This document shows, piece by piece, positions 37,091 through 46,034 of a stretch of DNA of 64,000 nt. The DNA comes from Bog-756 sp963812885. GTDB lineage: Bacteria; Actinomycetota; Acidimicrobiia; Acidimicrobiales; RAAP-2. The stretch covers positions 1 through 64,000 of the forward strand of contig CAWEWZ010000007.1 of NCBI GenBank assembly GCA_963812885.1, read 5' to 3'. Under the pieces are notes generated by a model, which was not told where the DNA came from, made no database searches, and was given only the letters and a program-made list of their open reading frames with translations. How positions within the stretch are numbered: position 1 is the stretch's first letter; the number at the start of each line of letters is the position of its first letter. Position numbers and translations under genes: made by a program.

Positions 37091-38218
37091 ATGGACTTCT
37101 CCTTCAGCGAAGAACAAGAGGCCGTTCGCGATCTGGCCGGGCGCATCTTCACCGACCTGGCCACCCACGATCGCCTGCGCGAGCTCGAGTCGGAGCCGGA
37201 CGGCGACCGGTTCGACCGCAAGATCTGGGCCGAGCTGGCCGCCGCCGGGCTGCTCGGCATCGCCCTGCCCGAGGAGGTGGGGGGCGCCGGACTCGGTTTC
37301 GTGGAGACCGGCCTGCTGGTCGAGGCGGCCGGCCGCAGCGCCGCCTACGTGCCGGTCATCGAGACCTTGGCCGCCGCGGCACCGGCCATCGCCCGCTTCG
37401 GCACGGACGCCCAGCAGCAGGCATGGCTCCCGGGCGTGATCAGCGGCGACTCGGTGCTCACCACGGCCCTGGTCGAGCTCGGCGGTACCCCGGGTGCCCC
37501 GTCGGTGGTGGCCGAGCGCGTCGGCGACGGGTGGACCCTCTCGGGCACCAAGTCGTGTGTCCCCTCGGGGACGGTGGCCGATGCGGTGCTGGTCACCGCC
37601 CGGGTCGACCCCGACTCGGTGGCCGTGTTCATCGTCGACCCCACCGCCGACGGGGTCAGCCGCCAGCGTCAGGTGACCAACACCGGCCAGCCCGAGGCGG
37701 TACTCACCCTGGCCGGCACCTCGGTCGGCCCCGAGGCGCTGCTCGGATCGGTCGAGGAGGGCGCCGCCATCATCGAGTGGCTGGTCCAACGGTTCACCGC
37801 CGCGGTGGCCCTGGCCCAGGCCGGCGCGGCCGCGGCCTCGCTGGCCCTGGTGGCCGAGTACACCAAGACCCGGGAGCAATTCGGCAAGCCAATCGCCACC
37901 TTCCAGGCCGTGGGCCAGCGGGCCGCCGACGCCTACGTGGACACCGAGGCCATCCGCCTCACCGCCTGGCAGGCGGCCTGGAGGATCGCCGAGGGGCTGC
38001 CCGCCGACAAAGAGGTGGCCATCGCCAAGTTCTGGGCGGCCGACGGAGGGCAGCGGGTGGTCCACGCCGCCGTGCACCTCCACGGCGGGGTGGGCGTCGA
38101 CCGCGACTACCCCCTGCACCGCTACTTCCTGATGACCAAGCATCTCGAGCTGACCCTGGGCGGTGCCACCGAGCAGCTGCTCGAGCTCGGGGCCATCCTG
38201 GCCTCGGAGCCGGTCTGA
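37091..38218 (+). CDS. Acyl-CoA dehydrogenase, FadE28-like partner subunit
   Basis: A 375-residue acyl-CoA dehydrogenase of the divergent partner type. The N-terminal and middle domains are weakly conserved (LSGTKSCVPSGTVADAVLVT). The C-terminal domain has YTKTREQFGKPIATFQAVGQ, VHLHGGVGVDRDYPLHRYF and KHLELTLGGATEQLLELG, as in FadE28. It starts 24 bases after the FadE29-like gene and has no frame break. In the ChsE1-ChsE2 type, the two different subunits share one active site per heterodimer, so this pair probably works as one enzyme. Confidence 0.9.
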   Translation: MDFSFSEEQEAVRDLAGRIFTDLATHDRLRELESEPDGDRFDRKIWAELAAAGLLGIALPEEVGGAGLGFVETGLLVEAAGRSAAYVPVIETLAAAAPAIARFGTDAQQQAWLPGVISGDSVLTTALVELGGTPGAPSVVAERVGDGWTLSGTKSCVPSGTVADAVLVTARVDPDSVAVFIVDPTADGVSRQRQVTNTGQPEAVLTLAGTSVGPEALLGSVEEGAAIIEWLVQRFTAAVALAQAGAAAASLALVAEYTKTREQFGKPIATFQAVGQRAADAYVDTEAIRLTAWQAAWRIAEGLPADKEVAIAKFWAADGGQRVVHAAVHLHGGVGVDRDYPLHRYFLMTKHLELTLGGATEQLLELGAILASEPV

Positions 38219-38270
38219 CCGGAGCGGGCTTGTCCGGTCCCGGGCCGAACGGAGCAGGCCCGCCGTGGTG

Positions 38271-39344
38271 ATGGGCCGTCGCGCCGGGGTGGCGCGGGCG
38301 TCGTGGCCGATCACTTCCACCGACCTGATGGGTCTGGCCGGCCAGCTGTCGACGGCCATGGCCCGGGTCCCGTTCCGCCGGCCGTGGTCGGGGGAGGGCA
38401 GTCTTCCCCACAACCTGGCCGTGGCCGTCACCCGGGAGACGCTCCGGTCGTTCATGGGGTACTCGTCCTCGCTCCCCATCGCCGAGTGGCGCTCGATCGA
38501 GCTGGTGCTCGACGACCTGTGCGGCGTCCTCCTGCCCCCGCTGGTGCGCTCGGTCGACATCGTCCAGCAGCCGGACACCGTGGCCGGCGTACCCGGCATC
38601 TGGTACCGACCGAAGAACGGCCTGGCCCGGGGCACCATCCTGTACCTCCACGGCGGCGGCTATGTCGGCACCTCGCCCCGCATGTACGGGCTGTTCATCG
38701 CCTGGCTGTGCCGTCACACCGGGTGCGAGATCTTCGTCGCCGACATCCGGCTGGCCCCCGAGTTCCCGTTCCCGGCCGACCTCGAGGACGCCGTGCTGGT
38801 CCTCGAATCGCTGCTGGCCGGCGGCGTGGAGGCGTCCCGCCTGTTCGTGGCCGGAGACTCGAGCGGTGGGGGACTGGTCTCCTCGCTGATGTACTCGATG
38901 ACGTCGACCGGCCATCGGCCGATCGCCGGCGCCGTGCTCTTCTCACCCGAGCTCGACCTGGTCCTCGACGAGCCGTCCATCACCGAGAACGCCGACCGGG
39001 ACATCCTGCCCTGGAACATCCCGACCGCGCCGTACCTGCACGGCCGCGACCCGGACTCGGGCTCGGTGTCCGCCGTCGACCAGGACGTGAGCGGGTGGCC
39101 GCCCACCTTCGTCTCCTACGGGGGCGACGAGATGTTCCGCGACGCCATCCGACGGTTCGTGACCCACCTCGAGGAGGCCGGCGTCGACACGGTCGCCTCC
39201 GAGGAGCCGGGCATGTTCCACGTGTTCCCCATCCTGATGCCGTGGGCCGACGCCAGCCGCCGGGTCTACCGGGCGGTGGGCGAATTCGTCGACCGGCGCC
39301 TGGCCGGCGGGCACCGGGACGAGCCCGGTCCGCATCCCGCCTGA
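38271..39344 (+). CDS. Alpha/beta hydrolase, HSL family (esterase/lipase)
   Basis: Hormone-sensitive-lipase-type hydrolase. The oxyanion motif is LYLHGGGYVGTSP, the nucleophile elbow is AGDSSGGGLVSSL (GxSxG variant GDSSG), the acid region is YGGDEMFRDAIRRF, and the catalytic His is in GMFHVFPIL. ATG 38271 (MGRRAGVARA) is one of several possible starts; ATG 38328 would remove about 19 residues. It follows the acyl-CoA dehydrogenase pair by about 50 bases and may be co-transcribed, releasing acids from esters. Confidence 0.85.
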   Translation: MGRRAGVARASWPITSTDLMGLAGQLSTAMARVPFRRPWSGEGSLPHNLAVAVTRETLRSFMGYSSSLPIAEWRSIELVLDDLCGVLLPPLVRSVDIVQQPDTVAGVPGIWYRPKNGLARGTILYLHGGGYVGTSPRMYGLFIAWLCRHTGCEIFVADIRLAPEFPFPADLEDAVLVLESLLAGGVEASRLFVAGDSSGGGLVSSLMYSMTSTGHRPIAGAVLFSPELDLVLDEPSITENADRDILPWNIPTAPYLHGRDPDSGSVSAVDQDVSGWPPTFVSYGGDEMFRDAIRRFVTHLEEAGVDTVASEEPGMFHVFPILMPWADASRRVYRAVGEFVDRRLAGGHRDEPGPHPA

Positions 39345-39546
39345 CGAGGAACGGGGTCGGATCCCGACCGGAACGATGATCCGTCTTACACTGAGGCCGT
39401 GGACGGCACCGCTGATCGGTGGGTACGAGACAGCCGATGGAGGTCAGCACGATGACCGATGGTGCTACACGGCAGACGCCTGGATGCCATTGGTGAACGG
39501 GCACCACTGTCATGCCGGCCCCACCGGTCGAGCGCGGTGATCGTCG

Positions 39547-41193
39547 ATGAGTGAGGACCTGTCGCTGGCGGCGTCGCCTCCTGACGCCGATACCGTCGAA
39601 GGAACCTGCCGGGCTCCGTCGCTGGCCCTGGCCACCCTCCTGTTCGTCCTCTTTCTCACCTTTCTCGACAACACCATCGTCACCGTGGTGCTGGCCAATG
39701 TGCAGAGCGACCTGCATGCCTCGGTGAGCCAGCTGCAGTGGGTGGTGAACGGCTATGCCCTGACCTTTGCCAGCCTCATGTTGAGCTTCGGTACCGTCGG
39801 CGACCTCTTCGGCCGGAAGAAGGTGATGCTGGCCGGCGTGGCCGTCTTCTGCGCCGGCTCGGTCATCGCCGCGGTCGCCCCCACCACCGACGTCCTCATC
39901 GCCGGTCGGGTGGTCATGGGTATCGGTGCCGCCGCCTCCGAGCCCGGCACCCTGTCGATGATCCGGCACCTCTATCCCGACCGGGCGGCCAGGGCCAGAT
40001 CGCTCGGCATCTGGGCCGCAGTGTCCAGCCTGGGCCTGGCCCTCGGTCCGCTCATCGGTGGCCTCTTGGTGTTCGGGTGGTCGTGGCGGGCCATCTTCTG
40101 GTTCAACGTCTTCTTCGGCGTGCTGGCCTTCGCCAGTGCCGCGGTGGTGCTTCCCGAGAGCTCCGACCCGGTGAAGGCCCGTTTCGACATCCCGGGCTTC
40201 GTCCTCGGCGCCCTGGCCCTCGGGTTGCTCACCTTCGGCATCATCCTGGGCGAGACCGCGGGCTACCGGACCTGGTGGATCGTCCTGCTGTTCCTGCTCT
40301 CGGTGGCTGCCGCCCTGGCCTTCGTCGTGGCCGAGCTGCGGGCCAAGAACCCGGTGCTGAATGTCCGCTACTTCAAGAAACCCGCCTTCGCCTCCTCGAA
40401 CATCATCGCCTTCACCGCCTACTTCGGGACGTTTGCCATCTTCTTCATGGTGGCGCTGTACCTGCAGGTCGTGGTGTCGGTGTCGCCGTTGGGCCTGGCT
40501 CTCAATTTCGTGCCCTTGGCCGTGGGCATGGTGTCGGCGTCCCTGCTGACCGGTCGCTGGGTGGCCCGGTGGGGTCCCCGCATCCCGATGGCCACGGGCT
40601 GCCTGCTGGCCGGGATCGGGATCCTCCTCACCAACGCCCAGATCTCCCCCCACGTGGGGGTCGACCAGATCGGATGGACCATGTTCATCGCCGGGGTCGG
40701 CGTGGGTATGGCCATGGTGCCGGTCACGTCTGCGTCATTGGGATCGGTTCCGGCCAAGCACTCGGGCATGGCTGCGTCGGCCACCAATACGTTCCGCGAG
40801 CTCGGCGCCGTGGTCGGGGTGGCCGTCCTGGGGTCGATCGTCAACGGCCAGCTGACGGTCAACCTGGTGCGGAAGCTCACCGCCATCGGCATCCCCAAGT
40901 CGTTCCAATCGCTGGTCGTCTCCGCCGTCACCACCGGCTCCTATCAGGGCGAGGCAAAGGCGGCCACGGCCAAGAACCATGCCATCACCCACATCGTCAA
41001 CGAGGTGGTGTCGGCCGCCTACGGTGCCTTCGGACGCGGCCTCAATCTGTCTCTGAACATCGCCGGCGGCCTCCTGCTGGCCTCGGCCGTGCTGGCCGTG
41101 ACCACCGTCTACGGGCGGCGCATCCATCTCGACCGGGTCAATTCCGACGAGGGACACCTGCTCCACCTCGGCCCGAAGAGCCCCGGGACCTGA
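39547..41193 (+). CDS. MFS transporter, DHA2 (EmrB/QacA) family
   Basis: A 548-residue polytopic membrane protein, with about 14 predicted helices. FLDNTIVTVVLANVQSDLHA and LQWVVNGYALTFASLMLSFG carry the motif of DHA2 helices 1-2, GDLFGRKKVMLAGV is the MFS loop 2-3 motif, and GPLIGGLL the helix 5 motif. These are drug/proton antiporters or related exporters; the substrate is unknown. ATG 39547 starts after a 200-base gap that contains a small GGTCGG/CCGACC stem-loop and a TTACACT -10-like element. Codon choice is slightly less GC-biased than that of neighbours. Confidence 0.92.
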   Translation: MSEDLSLAASPPDADTVEGTCRAPSLALATLLFVLFLTFLDNTIVTVVLANVQSDLHASVSQLQWVVNGYALTFASLMLSFGTVGDLFGRKKVMLAGVAVFCAGSVIAAVAPTTDVLIAGRVVMGIGAAASEPGTLSMIRHLYPDRAARARSLGIWAAVSSLGLALGPLIGGLLVFGWSWRAIFWFNVFFGVLAFASAAVVLPESSDPVKARFDIPGFVLGALALGLLTFGIILGETAGYRTWWIVLLFLLSVAAALAFVVAELRAKNPVLNVRYFKKPAFASSNIIAFTAYFGTFAIFFMVALYLQVVVSVSPLGLALNFVPLAVGMVSASLLTGRWVARWGPRIPMATGCLLAGIGILLTNAQISPHVGVDQIGWTMFIAGVGVGMAMVPVTSASLGSVPAKHSGMAASATNTFRELGAVVGVAVLGSIVNGQLTVNLVRKLTAIGIPKSFQSLVVSAVTTGSYQGEAKAATAKNHAITHIVNEVVSAAYGAFGRGLNLSLNIAGGLLLASAVLAVTTVYGRRIHLDRVNSDEGHLLHLGPKSPGT

Positions 41194-41213
41194 GAGCACA
41201 TCGCTCGGACACC

Positions 41214-41654
41214 ATGACGCTCTCCTTCTCCCATCTGGGCATCTGCGTCTCCGATCTCGAGCGCTCGCTGCGCTTCTACTGCGAGGGTCTGGGGTTCGAG
41301 CAGACCGGTTCCCACCGGGTGGGCGAGGAGTTCAGCGTCCTCATGGAACTCGAGGGGGTCGAGTTGGAGTCACGGATGATCTCCCGCGACGGCGTGACCA
41401 TCGAGCTCCTCGGCTACCTGGTCCCGGACGCGCTGGGTGACGGTGGCCGCCGGGCGATGAACCAGCGGGGACTGACCCACCTGTCCCTGCGGGTCGACGA
41501 CGTCGACGCCGTGGCGTCGACCATCGCCGAGCTCGGGGGAACGGTCGTGGGCGACACCCGGACGACCTTCGACCTCGCCGGCAACCGGCTCGACTTCCTC
41601 TACTGCACCGATCCCGACGGTGTGCGGATCGAGCTCATGCACCTGCCCGGTTGA
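41214..41654 (+). CDS. VOC-family protein (glyoxalase/dioxygenase superfamily)
   Basis: A 146-residue VOC metalloprotein with the first repeat starting FSHLGICVSDLERSLRFYCE and the second MNQRGLTHLSLRVDDVDAVA, ending in YCTDPDGVRIELMHLPG. The metal ligands His (first strand of each repeat) and terminal Glu are in place. Methylmalonyl-CoA epimerase, glyoxalase I-like or dioxygenase activity cannot be told apart. It starts 20 bases after the transporter. Confidence 0.88.
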   Translation: MTLSFSHLGICVSDLERSLRFYCEGLGFEQTGSHRVGEEFSVLMELEGVELESRMISRDGVTIELLGYLVPDALGDGGRRAMNQRGLTHLSLRVDDVDAVASTIAELGGTVVGDTRTTFDLAGNRLDFLYCTDPDGVRIELMHLPG

Positions 41655-41727
41655 GCCCGGGATAGCGGGACGCCGGCTTGCGGTGTCCGGCTCCCGCGGC
41701 GGGCAGGGCTTCCGGTACGGTGATGCG

Positions 41728-42078
41728 GTGACTTCCGAGCCGGCAGCCGTCATCGACATCGATCCGGAGGAGTGTCGCCTGCTCGTCGACGGTGGCGCCT
41801 TCCTACTCGACGTGCGGGAGGACGACGAGTGGGAGGCCGGGCACGCGCCTGAGGCGGTGCACGTGGCCATGGGTCTCGTCCCCGACCGGCTGGACGAGAT
41901 CCCCACCGACCGGACCGTGGTCTGCGTGTGCCGGGTGGGCGGCAGGTCGGGGGCAGTGGCGGCCAGCCTGGCCGGAGCCGGTTTCGACGTCCGCAACCTG
42001 GGCGGCGGGATGCTGGCCTGGGAGGGGACCGGGCTGCCGGTGGTGACCGACGACGGCGGCACCGGGCGGGTCATCTGA
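41728..42078 (+). CDS. Rhodanese-domain protein
   Basis: Single-domain rhodanese of 116 residues. FLLDVREDDEWEAGHAPEAV is the substrate-binding half and VVCVCRVGGRSGAVAASL gives the active-site loop CRVGGR with its catalytic Cys. GTG 41728 (MTSEPAAVIDIDPEE) is the likely start. It transfers sulfane sulfur to an unknown acceptor. Confidence 0.9.
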   Translation: MTSEPAAVIDIDPEECRLLVDGGAFLLDVREDDEWEAGHAPEAVHVAMGLVPDRLDEIPTDRTVVCVCRVGGRSGAVAASLAGAGFDVRNLGGGMLAWEGTGLPVVTDDGGTGRVI

Positions 42079-42094
42079 GTACCGTCCCTCTTCG

Positions 42095-42421
42095 GTGACC
42101 GTCTACCTCGATGATTGGCGCCAGCCGGCCCGGTTGGGCCCGGTCGACGACCGATGGTCCCACCTGGTGGCCGACACCGACGAGGAACTGCACGCATTCG
42201 CGTCCCGCCTGGGCATGAAGCGGGAGTGGTTCCAGCACAAGGCGAGCCGGCCCCACCAGGCCCACTACGACCTGCCCGAGCGCTCCCGGCAACGGGCCCT
42301 CGACCTCGGGGCGGTGGCGGTCACCTGGCGGCAGGTGGGCCGGATGATGCGTGCGCGCCGCACGGGGCACACCCCGGCCGGCGGATCCCCGGCCGGGACC
42401 TCCACCCCGGCGGACCGGTGA
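42095..42421 (+). CDS. DUF4031 domain protein
   Basis: A 108-residue protein with TVYLDDWRQPARLG, RWSHLVADTDEELHAFASRL and REWFQHKASRPHQAHYDLPE, the hallmark pattern of DUF4031. Function unknown. GTG 42095 is the start; the stop overlaps the GTG of the next gene. The C-terminal 25 residues are a Pro/Gly-rich tail. Confidence 0.85.
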   Translation: MTVYLDDWRQPARLGPVDDRWSHLVADTDEELHAFASRLGMKREWFQHKASRPHQAHYDLPERSRQRALDLGAVAVTWRQVGRMMRARRTGHTPAGGSPAGTSTPADR

Positions 42422-43917
42422 GCCCGTCCCCGGCTCCGGTCGGGCCCGCCTCCCTCGACCCGCGGACGCCCATCCTGGTCGGGGTGGGCGCGGCCTCGGG
42501 CGATGCCGAGGCCAGCGAACTGATGGCCCGGGCCCTGCTCGCCGCCGCAGCTGACGCCGGCGCTGACGCCGGCGGCCGGCTGCGGCCGCGGATCGATCGG
42601 CTGGCCGTCCCCCAGGGCAGCTGGTCCTATCCCGATCCGGCCCGGCTGGTGGCCCGGGCGGTGGGGGCGGGTTCGGCCCGCACCCATCTGGTGGAGCTGG
42701 GCATCCCCCAGCAGGCGCTGATCAACGACGCCCTGCGCGCCATCCTGGCCGGCGAATCCGAGGTGGCCGCGGTGGTGGGTGGGGAAGCCAAGCGGTGGGC
42801 CCGTGACCGGGACGCCGGCGGCTCGGAGGATGCCGAGACGGCCCAGCCCGGGGCGGTCCCCGACGTCGTGCACCGCCGACCGGGTCCGTTGATGGAACCG
42901 GTGGAGGTGGCCCACCGGCTGTGGGACCCGGTCCAGCAGTACGCCATGATCGACAACGCCCTGCGTTCGTTCGACGCCCGTACCCCGGCCGACCACCGAT
43001 CGGAGATCGCCGTCCTGTGGGAGGGATTCAACCGGGTGGCGCGCCACAATCCCGCCGCCGCCTTCCCCGCTCCGATGGACGCCCTCGCCCTGGACACCCC
43101 GTCGGCATCCAACCGCCCGCTCGCCTACCCGTACAACAAGTGGCACTCGACCCAGTGGACGGTCAACCAGGCCGCCGCCCTCATCCTGTGCTCGGTGGAG
43201 GTGGCCACCCGGTGGGGGGTGCCCACCGACCGGTGGGTGTTCCCCCTGGCCGGGGTCGAGTCGAGCCACGCCGTCTCGTTGCTGCGCCGGCGCGATCCCC
43301 ATGCCTGGCCGGCCATGGGCGTGCTGGGCCGGGCCGTGGCCGACCGGGTCGGGCGCCCGGTGGCCGAGGCCGAGATCGTGGAGGCCTACAGCTGCTTTCC
43401 GGCCGCGGTCCGGGTCCAGCAGCGCGAGTTGGAGCTGGACCGGTCGACGGCTCCGACGGTCACCGGCGGGATGGCCTTTGCCGGGGGGCCCTTCAACAAC
43501 TTCGTGCTCCAGGCGATGGTCGAGGTGATCGGGCGGCTCCGGGCCGAGCCGGGTGCGCTGGGGGTGGTCACCACGGTCAGCGGCCTCCTGACCAAGCCGG
43601 GCATCGGGGCCTGGTCGGCCCGGCCCGACGGAAGGCCCCCGCTGGTGGCCGATCTGGCCGCCGAGGCCGAAGCGGCAACCGGTGTCGTCGACGTGGTCGA
43701 GACGCTCGAGGGCTACCGGGGGGAGGCCACGGTCGTCACCTACACGGTGACCTACGACGGGATGGACCCGGTCCGCACGGTGGCCCTGTGCCAGACGGCC
43801 GGCGGGGTCCGGTGCGTGGCCATCAGCGAGGACGCCGACCTGGCCGCCTACGCCGTGGCCAACGAGTTGATCGGGGCCCCGGCCCGGGTGGCCGGGGGCC
43901 GGCTCGACCTGGCCTGA
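42418..43917 (+). CDS. Thiolase-fold protein lacking catalytic residues
   Basis: A 499-residue acetyl-CoA acetyltransferase-like protein. Thiolase landmarks are recognisable but altered. The segment PQQALINDALRAILAGESEV and VVGGEAKRWARD replaces the usual Cys-containing loop, EIVEAYSCFPAAVRV stands where NEAFA is expected, and GGMAFAGGPFNNFVLQAM stands for GHPxGxTG with Gly in place of the His. A C-terminal domain of about 100 residues (VDVVETLEGYRGEATVVTYT) is OB-fold-like. Nucleophilic Cys and GHP His both appear absent, so ordinary thiolysis is unlikely. GTG 42418 overlaps the DUF4031 stop. Confidence 0.8.
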   Translation: MSPSPAPVGPASLDPRTPILVGVGAASGDAEASELMARALLAAAADAGADAGGRLRPRIDRLAVPQGSWSYPDPARLVARAVGAGSARTHLVELGIPQQALINDALRAILAGESEVAAVVGGEAKRWARDRDAGGSEDAETAQPGAVPDVVHRRPGPLMEPVEVAHRLWDPVQQYAMIDNALRSFDARTPADHRSEIAVLWEGFNRVARHNPAAAFPAPMDALALDTPSASNRPLAYPYNKWHSTQWTVNQAAALILCSVEVATRWGVPTDRWVFPLAGVESSHAVSLLRRRDPHAWPAMGVLGRAVADRVGRPVAEAEIVEAYSCFPAAVRVQQRELELDRSTAPTVTGGMAFAGGPFNNFVLQAMVEVIGRLRAEPGALGVVTTVSGLLTKPGIGAWSARPDGRPPLVADLAAEAEAATGVVDVVETLEGYRGEATVVTYTVTYDGMDPVRTVALCQTAGGVRCVAISEDADLAAYAVANELIGAPARVAGGRLDLA

Positions 43918-43959
43918 GCGCCGGTCGGCGCCGTCGGCGCCGACCGGTACGGTGAGCCG

Positions 43960-44388
43960 ATGGGCATCTCGTTGGACGATGGGTTCCGGTTCGTCTCCGA
44001 GCACCGCCGGGGCGTGCTCGTCACCATGCGGAGGGACGGGCGCCCGCAGCTCTCCAACATCCTCTACCTGTCCGGTCCGAAGTACTCGGTCCGTATCTCG
44101 GTCACCGACACACGGGCCAAGACGAGGAACCTCCGACGCGATCCTCGGGCTTCGCTCCACGTCACCCGGGACGACTTCTTCGCCTACGTCGTGCTCGACG
44201 GGGAGGGCGCCCTGTCGCCGGTGGCGGCCGCCCCCGACGATCCGGTGGTCGACGAACTGGTGGAGATGTACCGGCTGGCCCAGGGTGAGCACCCGGACTG
44301 GGACGAGTTCAGGCGGGAGATGGTCAACCAGGGTCGCCTGGTGGCCACCTTGTCGGCCACCCGCGCCTACGGGATGCCGGGGACCTGA
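43960..44388 (+). CDS. PPOX-class F420/FMN split-barrel oxidoreductase
   Basis: A 142-residue pyridoxamine-phosphate-oxidase-like protein. RRGVLVTMRRDGRPQLSNIL, RISVTDTRAKTRNLRRDPRA and LHVTRDDFFAYVVLDGEGAL are typical of the actinobacterial F420-dependent subgroup. It would reduce a small molecule with F420H2, or bind a flavin; the substrate is unknown. ATG 43960. Confidence 0.88.
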   Translation: MGISLDDGFRFVSEHRRGVLVTMRRDGRPQLSNILYLSGPKYSVRISVTDTRAKTRNLRRDPRASLHVTRDDFFAYVVLDGEGALSPVAAAPDDPVVDELVEMYRLAQGEHPDWDEFRREMVNQGRLVATLSATRAYGMPGT

Positions 44389-44403
44389 GCGGGCGCCACC
44401 GGC

Positions 44404-45128
44404 TCAGATCGGGCAGGCACCGTCGGCACAGGCCGGACCTCCGGCCACGGCCGTGATCGAGGCCGGCGTGGTGGCCGGCGTGGTGGCCGGGTGCGACTCC
44501 GACCAGGCCCGCTCCAGTGCTCCGAGCAACACCTCGGCCGGCTGGGCCCCGGAGATCCCGTAGGCCTCGTCGATGACGAAGAAGGGCACCCCGCTGATCC
44601 CGAGGGCGGCCGCCCTGGCCTCGTCCCCGCGCACCTCATCGGCGAAGTCCGAGCCCTGCAGGGCGGTCTCGACCTCGTCACGGTCCAGTCCGACATCGGC
44701 GGCCAGCCCGGCCAACGTGGCCCGGTCCCCGACCGCCAGTCCCTCGGTGAAGTAGGCGGCGAACAGCCGCTCCTCCATGGCATCGGCCAGCCCGTGCCCG
44801 GCGGCCAGATGGATCAGCCGGTGGGCGTCGAAGGTGTTGCCGCGCTGGACGTCGTCGAGGTGGTACTCGAGGCCGACGCCGGCCGCCAGCTCGGTCATCC
44901 GCCGGTTGGCCGCCTCGGCCTGCTCCGGCGTCATCCCGTACTTGCGCTCGAGGATCCGCCTCATGGGCACACCGGCCCGGGTGGGGGCGTCGGGGTCGAG
45001 CTCGAAGCTCCGCCACCCGACCTCCACCTGGTCGCGCGTGGACGAAGCGGGACAGGGCCTCTTCGAACTGCCGCTTGCCCACGATAGCACCACGGGCACA
45101 CCACGTCGGACCAGATCTCGACCTTCAC
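44404..45128 (-). CDS. DsbA-family oxidoreductase, FrnE-like (two frame breaks)
   Basis: Thioredoxin-fold protein of the FrnE/polyketide-isomerase-like branch. VKVEIWSDVVCPWC supplies the CPWC active site, GKRQFEEALSRF the following helix, and SFELDPDAPTRAGVPMRRIL, GNTFDAHRLIHLA and GISGVPFFVIDEAYGISGAQ (with the cis-Pro VPFF) complete the fold. Frame changes near 45085 and 45040 affect the first 40 residues only. GTG 45128 is the start. The last residues include a second Cys pair (ACADGAC). No signal peptide, so it is cytoplasmic. Confidence 0.85.
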
Positions 45129-45246
45129 CGTTGCACTCTCCTCGATCCCGAAGCTCCTCGCCTCTGCATGTTGGGCAACGCCCGGACCGCCGCCGGTATT
45201 CCGTCCGGCGGACCGCGCCCCGCCCGCAGGCGGTAGGTTCTGGCCG

Positions 45247-45547
45247 ATGGTCCTCGAGCATGCCCTCGTCACGGTGAAGCCGGGAACCGGGTCGGAGTTC
45301 GAGTCGGCCATGGTCCGGGCCCGGCCGGTCATCGCCGCCTGCCCCGGGTTCATCTCCCTGGCCCTCCACCGCGGGGTGGAGACGCCCGACCGGTACCTGC
45401 TCCTCGTCGAGTGGGAGACCCTCGAGGATCACATGGTCGGCTTCCGCGGAGTCGGAGGCCTTCGCCGAATGGCGTTCGCTGATCGGGCCGTACTTCGAGT
45501 CGCCGCCGGTCGTCGACCACTGCACCCGGGTCGAGGGGGTCGGATGA
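45247..45547 (+). CDS. Antibiotic biosynthesis monooxygenase (ABM) domain protein (one frame break)
   Basis: About 100 residues of dimeric alpha/beta-barrel fold: LEHALVTVKPGTGSEFESAM, CPGFISLALHRGVETPDRYL and LLVEWETLEDHMVGF. After a frame change near 45448 the expected C-terminus follows (SEAFAEWRSLIGPYFESPPV, ending CTRVEGVG before TGA 45545-45547). These proteins often act as small heme- or quinone-modifying enzymes; function here unknown. Divergent from the DsbA-like gene. Confidence 0.8.
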
Positions 45548-45572
45548 CGACCCACGGCGGGGCGATGCGCAG

Positions 45573-45995
45573 GTGAGCGCGGCGATCACCGAACAGGTGG
45601 CTGCGGTGCTGCTGGCCGGCCGGCTGGCCCACCTGGTCACGCTCAATCCCGACGGGAGTCCCCAGGTCTCCCTGGTCTGGGTGGGCATCGACGGGGATCA
45701 GATCGTCTCCGGTCACATGGCGGCGTGGCGCAAGGTGCAGAACCTCCAGCGCGATCCGCGTGTGGCCCTGTCCATGGAGGCCGAGGGGAGGAACGAGCGG
45801 GGGCTCGACCACTACCTGGTCGTCCACGGGACGGCCGAGGTGGTCGAAGGAGGGGCGGCCCCGCTGCTGCAGCGGCTGGCCGCCGTCTACCTCGGGCCCG
45901 GGGTGAAGTTCCCACCGGTGGACGACCCGTCGCTGGGTTACGTGGTCAGGATCACGCCCGACCGCTTCGGCGGTGTCGGTCCGTGGGCGGACTGA
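45573..45995 (+). CDS. PPOX-class F420-dependent oxidoreductase
   Basis: A 140-residue split-barrel protein: LLAGRLAHLVTLNPDGSPQV, SLVWVGIDGDQIVSGH, WRKVQNLQRDPRVALSME and YLVVHGTAEVVEGG match the F420-dependent PPOX group. It is a different subtype from the protein at 43960. GTG 45573 is the start. Confidence 0.9.
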   Translation: MSAAITEQVAAVLLAGRLAHLVTLNPDGSPQVSLVWVGIDGDQIVSGHMAAWRKVQNLQRDPRVALSMEAEGRNERGLDHYLVVHGTAEVVEGGAAPLLQRLAAVYLGPGVKFPPVDDPSLGYVVRITPDRFGGVGPWAD

Positions 45996-46034
45996 CCGGG
46001 GCCCGAGCCGGTGGGCCGGCCGGCACCGATGCGA

